The notes: a model not told the origin generated them from the letters alone. A stretch of 64,000 bases of DNA from CAZPHU01 sp964419255 (GCA_964419255.1 CAYQOU010000007.1:1-64000); one strand, 5' to 3'; shown: positions 44,340 through 53,796, numbered from the stretch's first letter. Made by a program: numbers and translations.

Positions 44340-44862
44340 ATGCACAATTGTTTATTACTTCTTTTTACCGGGATACTTCTTCGGTGTGCGCCAAAGTACA
44401 CTTCAGAGTATGTTGCAAAAATGCCCGAAGGATATGATGGATATAAATATGAGCAGAATTATTATGTTGCCGAATTCTGTTCCAGATATGCCTTTGCGGT
44501 GGCGCGCACATCTAACGAAATTATCACAAATCAAGGGGGCTGGCGTAAGGCTGCTACATCATAAAGCCTTGAAAGTTTTGCGATGCCGAATGGTTACAAA
44601 CTTTGAGGTGTTTTATGGTCTCTATAACTCCTATGGCAATGAATACAACATTCGCTATCACTTCTTATTCACACCTGAAGAGAAAATAACCCCTTTGGAT
44701 ACCGGTCTTTTAGACAGTCACTCGAAGACTCTTTCGATGAAGGCAAGATGCGATACCACCAGCGTAATATACAGACAATTAAAAATGACACTTTCTGACA
44801 CTCCGCATTTTCCAGTGCGAATACCGATACAACCGGTAAAATCTGTATTCCTTGTGCTATGA
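44340..44862 (+). pseudogene. Lipoprotein-like gene with a single-base frameshift
   Basis: Frame one starts MHNCLLLLFTGILLRC, a lipoprotein-type signal, and runs through EQNYYVAEFCSRYAFAVARTS to a stop at 44562-44564. Deleting one G from GGGGG (44535-44539) joins it to a second frame that is open to 44862 (FEVFYGLYNSYGNEYNIRY, PVRIPIQPVKS). Joined, it would be a ~173-residue exported protein. Either a real pseudogene or a sequencing error in a homopolymer. The family is not recognised. Its stop is 74 bases before the HExxH gene, so it may belong to the same unit. Confidence 0.6.
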
Positions 44863-44936
44863 ATTAACTATATTACACGGAATAATCGATGCATCTACGC
44901 TTCCCCGTAACTGTTTTTTACAGAAAGGTCGGGAAT

Positions 44937-47426
44937 ATGAGTGGCCATTCACACGGTGAGCCAATCAAGATAGTCTGGAAAGACGATGGTATTGAACCCG
45001 TTACACTGGAAAAGGGAAAGAACTATACCCTGATTATTCCTCCGAAAGCTTCCACGGATGAGTTGGAAGTTGATTTCGTGGAAGTTCCCGACGTTCTGTT
45101 TCATCTAAACAGTGCCGTTCCATGCCTTGATCCGAATAACTGGTTAATTGAGGCGTCGATGACGACTTTTGTCATGGCTGAAAAAAATAAAGACAAGCAT
45201 GTAGTTATATTCGGTCATACGGACAGGTCGGCGGATAATGAATATAACTTGGAGCTGTCGGAGCTGCGCTCAAAAGCTTTCAAGGCGCTGTTGGAAAAAG
45301 ACTCGGGTACCTGGGAGGAAATTCGCACAGCAAAGAGTAAGGTTGAAGACAGGCAGAGAATTCTCAAGACACTTGCAGACGTGCATGGCTGGTCGTGTGA
45401 TCCGGGACATGTGGACAATCAGGACGGACCAATGACGCAAAAAGCGGTTGAAAACTATCAACACGAGTACAACGGCCGGTTTAATTCATCTCTAAAGATT
45501 GATGGTATTTTCGGCCCCAAGACCTGGGAATCGATGCTGTTTGTCTGTCACAGTTTAATTCGGAATGCCTTTAAGGCAAAAACAGGATCTCAGACGTTAC
45601 CATCCTGTGCCTGGGGATATAAGGGCAGAGGTGTCTATCCCTGCGGTGAATGTCTACCCAAAACCCCCGAGACGCAGTATCGTTCCAGTCTTGACAGAAG
45701 AATAGAGGTTGTGTTTTATGACAAAGGCGAATTAGCGGGAGAGCTGATCGAGCCCTCCGCAACGCGCACCTGTTCACATTCCCACTGCCCCATAACCGGC
45801 AAAGCATGGAAGAAAAAACCTGTCGAAGTGGATGCCGTCCTTATAGAAAACATTAAGATGGAGATCACCGATATTCCGGGAACCTGTGCTCCCTCTGCGG
45901 AAGGGTGTACCATAAAATACAAGGCCGTGAACGGCGACCCTCCCTCCGGGAGTAAAAGTACGGTGGTTATTAAAGACACATCAGGCGCGGTCATCTTTGA
46001 AAAAAAAGACTTGGCTCTTAAGAAGAATAAGGTCCACGAGTTTAAATGGGACGGTAAGGGAAGCGATGGAAAGTATCCCGACCTGGTCAAAGGTCCTTTT
46101 ACCGTAACGGTAAGTAAAACAGGGGATCCGGCCTCTCAGTCCAAAAAGAAGAGCGTTAAGGTCGAGGTCGGAGAAATTGATCTGGAAATCAAGGATGTCA
46201 ATAGCCACAATCGCTTGATTGAAAATACACCGGGTAAGGATTTTGAAGTCGTCGCAACGGTATATGTTAAAAAGAGTGACGGAACGAAAGTTGTTTCTGA
46301 GGTGCCCGTAACGGTGGATTTCACGTATATTGATCCTGCCCCGGCGAATACTAAAAAAGTCGATTCATTCCAATACAGCACAGGAAACTTTTTAGGCAAA
46401 GCAGATGATACGGCGGCGGTGTTCTGGAAAGCACATGCCGATTGCAGCTCATCGAGTGGCGACGGTTACAAAAACGGGTGTAAAGTAAAGACCGTTACTA
46501 CCAGCGGGTCCTCCGAGCTTGGGAAGGCCAAAATCTATTTCAAGCCGTCAAATGTCGGGGGGGATAAATTCAAGATCAAGGCGACCGTTTATGCGGCTGA
46601 TGGGACTACGGTGTTGAAATCAAAGGAATCCAATGCTTTCAGTATCTGGAGAAAAGTCGAATTGACCGCATATGAAATGGCGGGGTTTTCTCATGTGTCA
46701 ACCCACGGCACGGAATCTAAAATGAACAAGTACTATACTAATGACATGTATGTTCGATATATTCGCGGTACCATGAATGCTGTCGGTGCGACTTATAAAG
46801 TAAAGTATGTCGGTTTGTGGGATCATTCCACAAGCGCACAGAGAAGCTGGGCAACGGAACAGCAGAAAACTCCCGCCGAAACACCCACAGCCGATGAGAC
46901 AAGCAAGGCAAACGGGTCGGCCGGAGCGGACCGGACGGCGGCACGTGCCGCGATTCAGGCAAAGGCGACAGCCTGGAAGGATCGCATCTACGGCAACATG
47001 ATCGGTGCTCTTATTCATTGGCCCACGGATGCGGGTATCCCCCCTAACTCTATTATGGCTCTTGAATACTGTCATCCCAAATATGATTCTCAATCGCCGT
47101 CCTCCGATGCCCAGACCAGTCAATGGGCGGCATATCCCTGGCTGCGGATCAACTATCGCGGGCACAATGTCCATCCTGATGCCCGATGGGGCCGCGCACA
47201 ATCATTTGCATTTCAAACTCGCGTATTTATCCTTGCGGGAATGACCGCTGCACGATATGAAGTGGTTATTGCTCATGAAATTGGCCACGTAACAAAAGAC
47301 CAGTTTAAACGAGATGTTTTCGGCGGGGGTGATCATTCGGCAAGTGCGGGCTTGATGGACACGACAGGAAGTGTTGCATCTTTCAATCCAAGGGAAAAGA
47401 AAATTTTACGCGGGATTAAACCATGA
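44937..47426 (+). CDS. OmpA-like / peptidoglycan-binding / HExxH metallopeptidase-like protein, possible effector
   Basis: 829 residues, no signal peptide. Order: small N-domain; OmpA-like core from about 75 (HVVIFGHTDRSADNEYNLELS) interrupted by a peptidoglycan-binding domain (GPMTQKAVENYQHEYNG, DGIFGPKTWESM; ~158-200) and closed by SSLDRRIEVVFYD (~255); Cys-rich CSHSHCPITG; Ig-like regions including a FlgD-Ig-type HEFKWDGKGSDG (~370); C-terminal domain with HEIGH at 780-784, a possible third ligand in GGGDHS (~800) and LMD beyond. The zinc-peptidase call rests on this motif. ATG at 44937 has AAAGG 8 bases upstream. Overlaps the next gene by four bases. Resembles cargo of contractile secretion systems, but none is in the window. 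Confidence 0.75.
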   Translation: MSGHSHGEPIKIVWKDDGIEPVTLEKGKNYTLIIPPKASTDELEVDFVEVPDVLFHLNSAVPCLDPNNWLIEASMTTFVMAEKNKDKHVVIFGHTDRSADNEYNLELSELRSKAFKALLEKDSGTWEEIRTAKSKVEDRQRILKTLADVHGWSCDPGHVDNQDGPMTQKAVENYQHEYNGRFNSSLKIDGIFGPKTWESMLFVCHSLIRNAFKAKTGSQTLPSCAWGYKGRGVYPCGECLPKTPETQYRSSLDRRIEVVFYDKGELAGELIEPSATRTCSHSHCPITGKAWKKKPVEVDAVLIENIKMEITDIPGTCAPSAEGCTIKYKAVNGDPPSGSKSTVVIKDTSGAVIFEKKDLALKKNKVHEFKWDGKGSDGKYPDLVKGPFTVTVSKTGDPASQSKKKSVKVEVGEIDLEIKDVNSHNRLIENTPGKDFEVVATVYVKKSDGTKVVSEVPVTVDFTYIDPAPANTKKVDSFQYSTGNFLGKADDTAAVFWKAHADCSSSSGDGYKNGCKVKTVTTSGSSELGKAKIYFKPSNVGGDKFKIKATVYAADGTTVLKSKESNAFSIWRKVELTAYEMAGFSHVSTHGTESKMNKYYTNDMYVRYIRGTMNAVGATYKVKYVGLWDHSTSAQRSWATEQQKTPAETPTADETSKANGSAGADRTAARAAIQAKATAWKDRIYGNMIGALIHWPTDAGIPPNSIMALEYCHPKYDSQSPSSDAQTSQWAAYPWLRINYRGHNVHPDARWGRAQSFAFQTRVFILAGMTAARYEVVIAHEIGHVTKDQFKRDVFGGGDHSASAGLMDTTGSVASFNPREKKILRGIKP

Positions 47427-48181
47427 GAATTATTTTCATATGCATGTGCATGTTTTTTTTTGATGGAATTTTCAACAAGGGATATACAATGACCGCAAAC
47501 GCGAATGTAAAAATTATTTTGAAAAGCAGCAAAGAGGTCTTTTCTCTAGGCCAACCCATTGAGCTTGTGGTAACATACAAAAACGGCGGTAATTCACCGG
47601 TTACGCTTGGTGACCCCGCCAAAACATGGGAAGTGATGCTTACGGTCAATGACCTCTCCGATAGTTTGGAACACAGACTTCCTTTCGGTAAAATATTCAC
47701 TGAGACAGATGAATTCGGGATTACAAGTGAGTTCCGGGAGCCGGCCGACGACGTCATCATCGAAGCCGATGAGGAATACAGCTTCATACCATCTACTTAC
47801 GCTCAGCATATGAATATCTTTGCTCCCGGATTATATATTCTCACAGTTACTGACCGGACGGATGATACGGTCACAAAAGTTTCCAATGATGTAAACATAA
47901 CCATAAAAGCAGAGCAGAGTTCCTTCCACCTTCTTCTCTCTATCTGTACGGACGAAAAACAGAGTATCGACAACAGAGAATTTGCCGTTTTCTGGCTGCG
48001 TCAATACTTTCCAGAGTTTTCGTATACCGTTGCAAACCCGACCTCAGAGCAAATAGCTTTAAATCAAAAAGCGATTACCGGTGCAAAAGAGTGGTGGGAT
48101 GAAAACAGAGATTCTAAAGAAATCGAGAAAAGAATCCTTTTCATCAATACGACAGCCGGTGTTGTCGAGCAAAGCGACTAA
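47423..48181 (+). CDS. BsuPI-like exported protein, putative inhibitor/immunity partner
   Basis: 252 residues from an ATG overlapping the previous stop (ATGA). The first 22 residues are hydrophobic (RIIFICMCMFFF) and could be an export signal; an ATG at 47489 with AAGGG 7 bases upstream would give a version without it. Residues ~28-160 are a beta-sandwich like intracellular proteinase inhibitor (BsuPI) domains: VKIILKSSKEVFSLGQPIEL, VTYKNGGNSPVTLG and a PGLYILTVTDR strand. The C-terminal ~80 residues are helical. Being locked to a peptidase-like gene, an inhibitor or immunity role is inferred. Confidence 0.6.
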   Translation: MRIIFICMCMFFFDGIFNKGYTMTANANVKIILKSSKEVFSLGQPIELVVTYKNGGNSPVTLGDPAKTWEVMLTVNDLSDSLEHRLPFGKIFTETDEFGITSEFREPADDVIIEADEEYSFIPSTYAQHMNIFAPGLYILTVTDRTDDTVTKVSNDVNITIKAEQSSFHLLLSICTDEKQSIDNREFAVFWLRQYFPEFSYTVANPTSEQIALNQKAITGAKEWWDENRDSKEIEKRILFINTTAGVVEQSD

Positions 48182-48286
48182 TATATGGCCTCATGTCTCT
48201 GCTAACCCATTTCTAACAACAGATTAATAAACGAAAAACGATGATCCGCTATATTGTTTATTGTAATATGTACCAGGAGGACCAAT

Positions 48287-48574
48287 ATGGCAGATCTCAT
48301 ACTGAGTGGCAGCGCATCGGATGGTTTCGTGGAAAAATACTATGAATTTGATTCCGAAAACAAAGCCGTGATCAAAAATCTGAAAATCCTGCTCTCCCTC
48401 AGAAAACACGGGGATAAAGAGGAAATTGAACGACAGATTGCAAGGCTCTGTGCAGAGAGTATGAAACAGAAACGTGTTGCTGATAAAGGCAGAAAGAATC
48501 TTTGTCGTCTCTTATGGAGACTAGTAGCCCGAAAGAGAACGGAGCTGCACAGGCACTGCCTGGCAACGCAATAA
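48287..48574 (+). CDS. Small hypothetical protein
   Basis: 95 residues, MADLILSGSASDGFVEKYYEFD at the start, then a basic helical region (LRKHGDKEEIERQIARLC, KQKRVADKGRKN). GGAGG lies 7 bases before the ATG, which is why this start is chosen over one 11 codons earlier. No signal peptide. No family recognised. It ends the accessory island; relation to the preceding pair is unknown. Confidence 0.6.
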   Translation: MADLILSGSASDGFVEKYYEFDSENKAVIKNLKILLSLRKHGDKEEIERQIARLCAESMKQKRVADKGRKNLCRLLWRLVARKRTELHRHCLATQ

Positions 48575-48764
48575 TCACAAAAGAGAAACACCCGCTCATG
48601 CATGTACGCATGCGGACACGTCAAATATTTTCCGCGATTGTGTAGCTGCTTTTGATCTACGGCCGTGAGTTGTGTCTTCACCCCTAAATGTCGGCTATTC
48701 TCTGATTTCAGGTACCCAGACGGGTCATGTTCCGGTCTGGGGAATGAGAGCGAGGCTTTAATCC

Positions 48765-49166
48765 TCAATATACCCGCACCAGTGTTGCTCCTGCTCCTCC
48801 ATCCTTTGGACGGGCGGGGGCGTAGGAGCGGATGTAGGGGCGTAGCTCATGGGACAGCATGATCCGGACCAGTTGCTTGAGCACCCCGCCTTCACCGGGG
48901 CTGTGATGCCCCCGACCATGTATGATTAGAAGCTGATTTATTCCCTGCCTGCGACAGCGCTGCACGGCTCCCCGAATCATCGATTCGGCCTGTTGCTGGG
49001 TTTTGCCATGAAGATCAAGCGTGATACGGTAGTTGCGTTTATTCTTTTCAACAAACCGCTTCAGGTTTTTACGCTGCGCATCGAGACCACTGTCCTTATC
49101 CACCACTCCGTGTTTGTCAAGATACCGCAGGATCTGCTCACGTCTTTTTTCTTCCAGATCACTCAT
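48765..49166 (-). CDS. Smr-domain protein
   Basis: 133 residues. A charged helical N-terminus is followed by the Smr domain: LDLHGKTQQQAESMI (the DLHG motif), LLIIHGRGHHSPGEGGVLK (the HGxG motif) and the closing PARPKDGGAGATLVRVY. Stand-alone Smr proteins are nucleases or nucleic acid binders, some acting on stalled ribosomes. It lies 21 bases after the aminopeptidase stop and is probably co-transcribed with it. ATG at 49166 has GAGG close upstream. Confidence 0.88.
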   Translation of the reverse strand: MSDLEEKRREQILRYLDKHGVVDKDSGLDAQRKNLKRFVEKNKRNYRITLDLHGKTQQQAESMIRGAVQRCRRQGINQLLIIHGRGHHSPGEGGVLKQLVRIMLSHELRPYIRSYAPARPKDGGAGATLVRVY

Positions 49167-49187
49167 AATCCTCAAACTTTCAGCCGG

Positions 49188-50141
49188 CTAAACCAACTCA
49201 CCCCGTTGCATCCAGAGCTGATTGTCCAGCCACACGGACGGACTTTTTATTATTCCGTCAAGATGCATCGGTACCTGCACGTTTCCACCCATGGATGCAT
49301 TATCCCCTATCGCCAGATGCACCGTACCTTTTACTTTTTCATCCTCCAGAATATTACCGCTGATTATCGCAGAATCCAGTGTTCCGACGCCAAATTCAGC
49401 GATAGTGCGCGACTCCTGCCCGTAGGTACGAAAAAGCCTCTCCAGCTGCTGTGCACAGGAGTGTCCGTTTACAGATCGTACCATACCACCATTAACTTTT
49501 ACTTTCAGGGGCTCTTGAAGAAGACCGGCCAGCGGAAACGATCCGTCAAACACCAGCATCCCCTCCCCCGTACCCTCCATCGGAGCAAGGTAAGCTTCAC
49601 CGGCAGGAAGATTCCCGAAAGCGCCTTTTGAATCTATTTTTCCATCGTCGGGTTTGGCCTGCCTGCCCCCGGTCTCAAAGGTAAAGTCGGTTCCCTCCTC
49701 GGTCTGTATGCGTACTTTTTTGGCCTGACTCAGCTGTGCGGCCACCTTACGCGTGTACATCCCAAGCCTGCTCCAGTCCGTTTTCATGGTGCGCATGAAC
49801 ACATCCGGCTCGATTCCCGGAAGGGTGGCGATGCGGGTACCTTTTTGGCACGCGTTTCGGCGCGCTTTTGTATGCGACAGCGACTTTGATGTCGGCATCA
49901 CCGCCACATCAAACTGCCCAAACCACTCCCCCGTGGGCTCCGGTGGCTCGTTTCCGTTCTCCCGTCTCGGCGCAATCTGCACCATCACCGCCTCCCGGCA
50001 GCGCTTGCGCCCCACCTCCCAGAACGCCTGCCCGATCTCCAGACAGGGGGGGTCGCAGACCACAAGCAACCGCTCGGTGCGCTTCAGTTTCAGACAATTA
50101 CCTAAGGCTATATCGGCACACTCTTTCATTTGCTCAAACAT
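49188..50141 (-). CDS. M29-family aminopeptidase
   Basis: 317 residues. Family landmarks: NLPAGEAYLAPMEGTGEGMLV (metal-ligand glutamates), AEFGVGTLDSA, EDEKVKGTVHLAIGDNASMGG, and VPMHLDGIIKSPSVWLD with the histidine and aspartate ligands. M29 enzymes are two-metal cytoplasmic aminopeptidases; this one is shorter than thermophilic aminopeptidase T (~410). ATG at 50141 has GAGAGG upstream; ten more codons precede it in frame. Start region (ERLLVVCDPP) fits the family. Confidence 0.82.
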   Translation of the reverse strand: MFEQMKECADIALGNCLKLKRTERLLVVCDPPCLEIGQAFWEVGRKRCREAVMVQIAPRRENGNEPPEPTGEWFGQFDVAVMPTSKSLSHTKARRNACQKGTRIATLPGIEPDVFMRTMKTDWSRLGMYTRKVAAQLSQAKKVRIQTEEGTDFTFETGGRQAKPDDGKIDSKGAFGNLPAGEAYLAPMEGTGEGMLVFDGSFPLAGLLQEPLKVKVNGGMVRSVNGHSCAQQLERLFRTYGQESRTIAEFGVGTLDSAIISGNILEDEKVKGTVHLAIGDNASMGGNVQVPMHLDGIIKSPSVWLDNQLWMQRGELV

Positions 50142-50254
50142 ATCTTTCCTCTCTTTTGTACGTGTGTGCATTTACTGAATAAATGTAGTCTGTCTAATGA
50201 ATACAGGGTATACTATGCTTGACAGCAGCCTGCTTTCCGTAAAATTTTCACAGT

Positions 50255-51400
50255 CTACTCTTCCACAGCCATTTTGGCAACTGTCGCTTTCTTCCATTCC
50301 CCGAAGCTGCCGTCGATGATTCGCCTGCGCGCCTCTTCGATAATTTCGATGTAGAAATGAATATTATGGTAAGTAATTAGTCTTATCGCCAAAATTTCCC
50401 CCGCCTGAAACAGATGACGTAAATAGGCACGACTAAAATTACGGCAGGTGTAACAGCCGCATTCCGGATCGAGTCCCTTGTCAAAGACACGGGCATGTTT
50501 GGCGTTTCGGATGTTTACTTTGCCGCCCCGGGTAAACGCTCCGCCGTTTCGGCCATTACGGGTGGGAATCACACAATCAAACATATCTATTCCCCGCTCG
50601 ATCCCCTCCAGCATATTCTCCGGCGTTCCCACACCCATCAGGTACCGCGGTTTGTCCCGAGGCAGCAGGCTTGCCGTATACGCAACGACCTCATACATAT
50701 CCTCGATCGCCTCCCCCACCGCGCAGCCTCCTATGGCATATCCGGGCAAATTCATTGCCACCAGCTCCCGGCTGCAGAGCGCCCGAAGCTTTGGATAAGT
50801 GGCTCCCTGAACGATTCCGAAAAGCGCCTGAGGGTAGCCGAAATGAAACGGAGTCTCCTCGTGAGCTTTGACACATCGCTTCGCCCATTGCAGAGTACGA
50901 TCCACAGCCTTTCTGATATGTTTAGGGTCGGCCCCCGCCGGAGGGCATTCGTCAAACATCATTATGATATCGGCTCCCAGATTATGCTCGATCGACATGA
51001 CACTCTCGGGCGAAAAGAACCGCTTCGAGCCATCCACATGCGACCTGAACCACACCCCTTCATCGGTGATTTTGGATATATCCCGCAAACTGAACACCTG
51101 AAAACCACCGCTGTCGGTAAGAATAGCACCCGGCCAGTTTTCGAAGGCATGCAGTCCGCCCGCTTCCCGGATCAGATCATCCCCGGGCCGCAGGTGAAGG
51201 TGATAGGTGTTGGCAAGTATAATCGATGCCTTGCACTCCACCAGCTCATGTGGCGACAGCGATTTGACCGTCGCCTGAGTTCCCACGGGCATGAAAATAG
51301 GCGTTTCGATTGTGCCGTGAGCGGTCACAAATCGTCCCGCCCGAGCCTGAGAGTGTTGATCCTCTTTTTCCACGCTGTAGCTGAATACTTCTTCCGGCAT
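50255..51400 (-). CDS. tgt: Queuine tRNA-ribosyltransferase
   Basis: 381 residues, full length. Exchanges guanine 34 of GU(N) tRNAs for preQ1. Acid base residue in ILTDSGGFQVFSL, nucleophile in FDCVIPTRNGRNG, zinc ligands in CGCYTC with the histidine in ITYHN. The PGYAIGGCAVGE motif is intact. queA and the preQ1 synthesis genes are not nearby. Confidence 0.97.
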   Translation of the reverse strand: MPEEVFSYSVEKEDQHSQARAGRFVTAHGTIETPIFMPVGTQATVKSLSPHELVECKASIILANTYHLHLRPGDDLIREAGGLHAFENWPGAILTDSGGFQVFSLRDISKITDEGVWFRSHVDGSKRFFSPESVMSIEHNLGADIIMMFDECPPAGADPKHIRKAVDRTLQWAKRCVKAHEETPFHFGYPQALFGIVQGATYPKLRALCSRELVAMNLPGYAIGGCAVGEAIEDMYEVVAYTASLLPRDKPRYLMGVGTPENMLEGIERGIDMFDCVIPTRNGRNGGAFTRGGKVNIRNAKHARVFDKGLDPECGCYTCRNFSRAYLRHLFQAGEILAIRLITYHNIHFYIEIIEEARRRIIDGSFGEWKKATVAKMAVEE

Positions 51401-51428
51401 GCATCCTCGCTGTTTAATGTGTATCGAT

Positions 51429-51489
51429 AATTAGTTTCTGTTCATAAAAGAACCTCAAGGATGATTGCTATTCTGAACAGATACTAATT
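51429..51489. repeat. Palindrome-ended repeat, family A, short copy
   Basis: AATTAGTTTCTGTTCA (51429-51444) and TGAACAGATACTAATT (51474-51489) are inverted repeats with one mismatch around a 29-base middle. The ends match those of the 468-609 element. It lies in the 391-base gap between tgt and dxs; the rest of that gap is AT-rich and holds the dxs promoter region, not resolved. Confidence 0.65.
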
Positions 51490-51791
51490 AATGGAAAATA
51501 CAATCCGACGGGCGACGTTGTTTAAACAGCGCCAAATACATCATTTGTTTTTTACGCAATTTAATTTTGAAACGTAATAAATTGGATTTGCGCGTTTTTT
51601 TGAGTGCTTTCGCCTGCGGAGCCTTTTAACTCCTTGATTGCGACGTACGGTTTTCGTATCTTTAAATGGTTTGAAAAGAATACCGAACGGCAGACGACAC
51701 AGTGCGGTTTACTTCGATAAATCTTTGTGTTTCATACGACTACCCGTAAACAAAAGCTCTTTGTGAGCACCTGTATAAGGAAAAATAATCA

Positions 51792-53666
51792 GTGAATTTG
51801 CTTGAATCTATCAACTCTCCCGAAGATCTTCGCTCGTTGAAACAGGATAAGCTTCCCGCCCTCGCCTCCGAAATCCGCGACTTTATGATTGATGCGGTCA
51901 GTAAGTGCGGCGGACATCTGGCACCGAGTCTTGGCGCATGCGATCTGGCCATTGCCCTGCACTACTGTTACAACACACCGGATGACAAGATCGTCTGGGA
52001 TGTTGGACACCAGGCCTATGCTCATAAGATCTTGACCGGCCGAAAAGAATCTTTTTCGACGATTCGACAGCATGGGGGCCTCAGCGGTTTTCCCCGCATT
52101 TCAGAAAGCCCCTATGATGCTCTTTCCGTGGGGCACGCATCCACCTCCATATCCGCAGCACTGGGCATGGCCCTTGCCCGCGACCTGAAAAAGGAAAACA
52201 ACAGCATCGTTGCTGTTATCGGAGACGGTTCTCTTTCGGGCGGTCTTGCTCTGGAGGGCCTCAACAATGTCGGCTCAAGCAACAGCAATTTGACAGTCGT
52301 ACTTAACGATAACAAGATGTCAATTAGCCGCAATGTCGGAGCCCTGTCCCGCTACCTGACTCGTATCCTGACAGACAGACGTTTCAATAAGCTTCGCAAG
52401 GATGTCTGGGACATGCTGGGGAACATGTCGGATGTCGGCAAGCGGATCCGCTCCGTAGTCTCCAATATCGATGAGGCGGTCAAGCATATGGTGATCCCCG
52501 GCAAGTTGTTTGAGGATATGGGGTTGCGTTATCTTGGCCCGATTGATGGTCATAACATCGACGATATGATCGAGGTGTTTAAGTTTACCCGTAACCACAC
52601 CGATGGACCGATACTCGTCCATGTGATCACCAAGAAGGGCAAGGGTTACAGTTTCGCCGAAAACGATGCCACCAAGTATCACGGTGTCGGTAAATTCAGC
52701 ATCGATACCGGATTATCCGACAGCAGCAAAAGCGGCCCAAGCTACAGCAGTCTCTTTGGTTCCACTCTAGTCGAAATAGGAGCGGAGCGTAAGGATGTTG
52801 TTGCGATCACCGCGGCGATGCCCGATGGTACCGGGCTGGCTCAGTTCAGAGATACCTATCCCGATCGGTTTTTCGATGTGGGAATCGCCGAAGGACACGC
52901 GGTGACATTTGCCGCGGGGCTTGCGCTGGGCGGCTTTACGCCGGTTGTGGCCCTGTATTCCTCTTTTCTGCAGCGGGCGTATGACCAGGTTATGCATGAT
53001 ATTGCCCTGGATAATCTTCATGTGGTTTTCGGCATCGACCGCGCGGGGCTGGTAGGCGAGGATGGGCCCACCCACCACGGGGCCTTCGATTTATCTTACC
53101 TGCGGGCCGTACCAAATGCAACGATTCTAGCCCCCAGTAACGAGAATCAATTCCGTTCGATGCTCCACACGGCAATCTACGACCTTAACGGACCGGTGTT
53201 TATCAGATATCCGCGTGGAACCGGTCCGGGTCAGCAAATCATGCCGATAACTCCTCTGCACGGTCTTACGCCGCGGGTCGTTCGCGAGGGGAAAAACTGT
53301 GCGGTTGTTGCATTAGGCGACTGGCTTGGCAAAGGCGAACAGCTCTGCGACCATCTCAGGGAAAATGGAATAAATCCTACACTGGTCGATGGTATAGCGG
53401 CCAAACCGCTTGATAAGGATTTTTATCTGACCCTTTTTGCCAATTACACCACGATTGTGACCCTTGAAAACAATGCGGTAAACGGCGGATTCGGCTCAGC
53501 CATTCTGGAGCTGGCATCCGAGAGTAGCTATTCACCACAAATTATTCGCTTCGGGCTTCCCGACACGTTCGTAAAACACGGCAAAGTGGATCTACTGTTG
53601 CAGGATTTAAATCTAACGATAGAGGATATGACCAGAAAAGTACTGCAGATGCTGAAAAAGAAGTAA
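51792..53666 (+). CDS. dxs: 1-deoxy-D-xylulose-5-phosphate synthase
   Basis: 624 residues. First step of the MEP isoprenoid pathway. Thiamine diphosphate-binding motif in VIGDGSLSGGLALEGLNN and VVLNDNKMSIS; HDGxD-type DIGPIDGHNI stretch (here LGPIDGHNIDDM); the acid/base region AEGHAVTFAAGLALGG; and GEDGPTHHGAFDLSYLRAVPN. GTG start with AAGGA about 10 bases upstream. A clear terminator follows. Confidence 0.97.
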   Translation: MNLLESINSPEDLRSLKQDKLPALASEIRDFMIDAVSKCGGHLAPSLGACDLAIALHYCYNTPDDKIVWDVGHQAYAHKILTGRKESFSTIRQHGGLSGFPRISESPYDALSVGHASTSISAALGMALARDLKKENNSIVAVIGDGSLSGGLALEGLNNVGSSNSNLTVVLNDNKMSISRNVGALSRYLTRILTDRRFNKLRKDVWDMLGNMSDVGKRIRSVVSNIDEAVKHMVIPGKLFEDMGLRYLGPIDGHNIDDMIEVFKFTRNHTDGPILVHVITKKGKGYSFAENDATKYHGVGKFSIDTGLSDSSKSGPSYSSLFGSTLVEIGAERKDVVAITAAMPDGTGLAQFRDTYPDRFFDVGIAEGHAVTFAAGLALGGFTPVVALYSSFLQRAYDQVMHDIALDNLHVVFGIDRAGLVGEDGPTHHGAFDLSYLRAVPNATILAPSNENQFRSMLHTAIYDLNGPVFIRYPRGTGPGQQIMPITPLHGLTPRVVREGKNCAVVALGDWLGKGEQLCDHLRENGINPTLVDGIAAKPLDKDFYLTLFANYTTIVTLENNAVNGGFGSAILELASESSYSPQIIRFGLPDTFVKHGKVDLLLQDLNLTIEDMTRKVLQMLKKK

Positions 53667-53756
53667 CCTTCGGGGGGGAGAGATTCTCCTGTCTGATTTA
53701 CCCGTGAGCAGTACCGGCAAATGCCACCGGTGAACAGAAGGATTTTTCTCAATGCC

Positions 53757-53796
53757 AAAAAGGCGACTGCCATTTTATGGTAGCCGCCTTTTTTTT
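53757..53796 (+). terminator. Intrinsic terminator after dxs
   Basis: AAAAAGGCGACTGCCAT and ATGGTAGCCGCCTTTTTT pair with two mismatches around TTT, followed by a run of T. It lies ~90 bases after the dxs stop. Confidence 0.88.

Noticed and set aside
50495..51430. 311-codon frame antisense to tgt
   Set aside because: Shadow of tgt, which has all its catalytic motifs.
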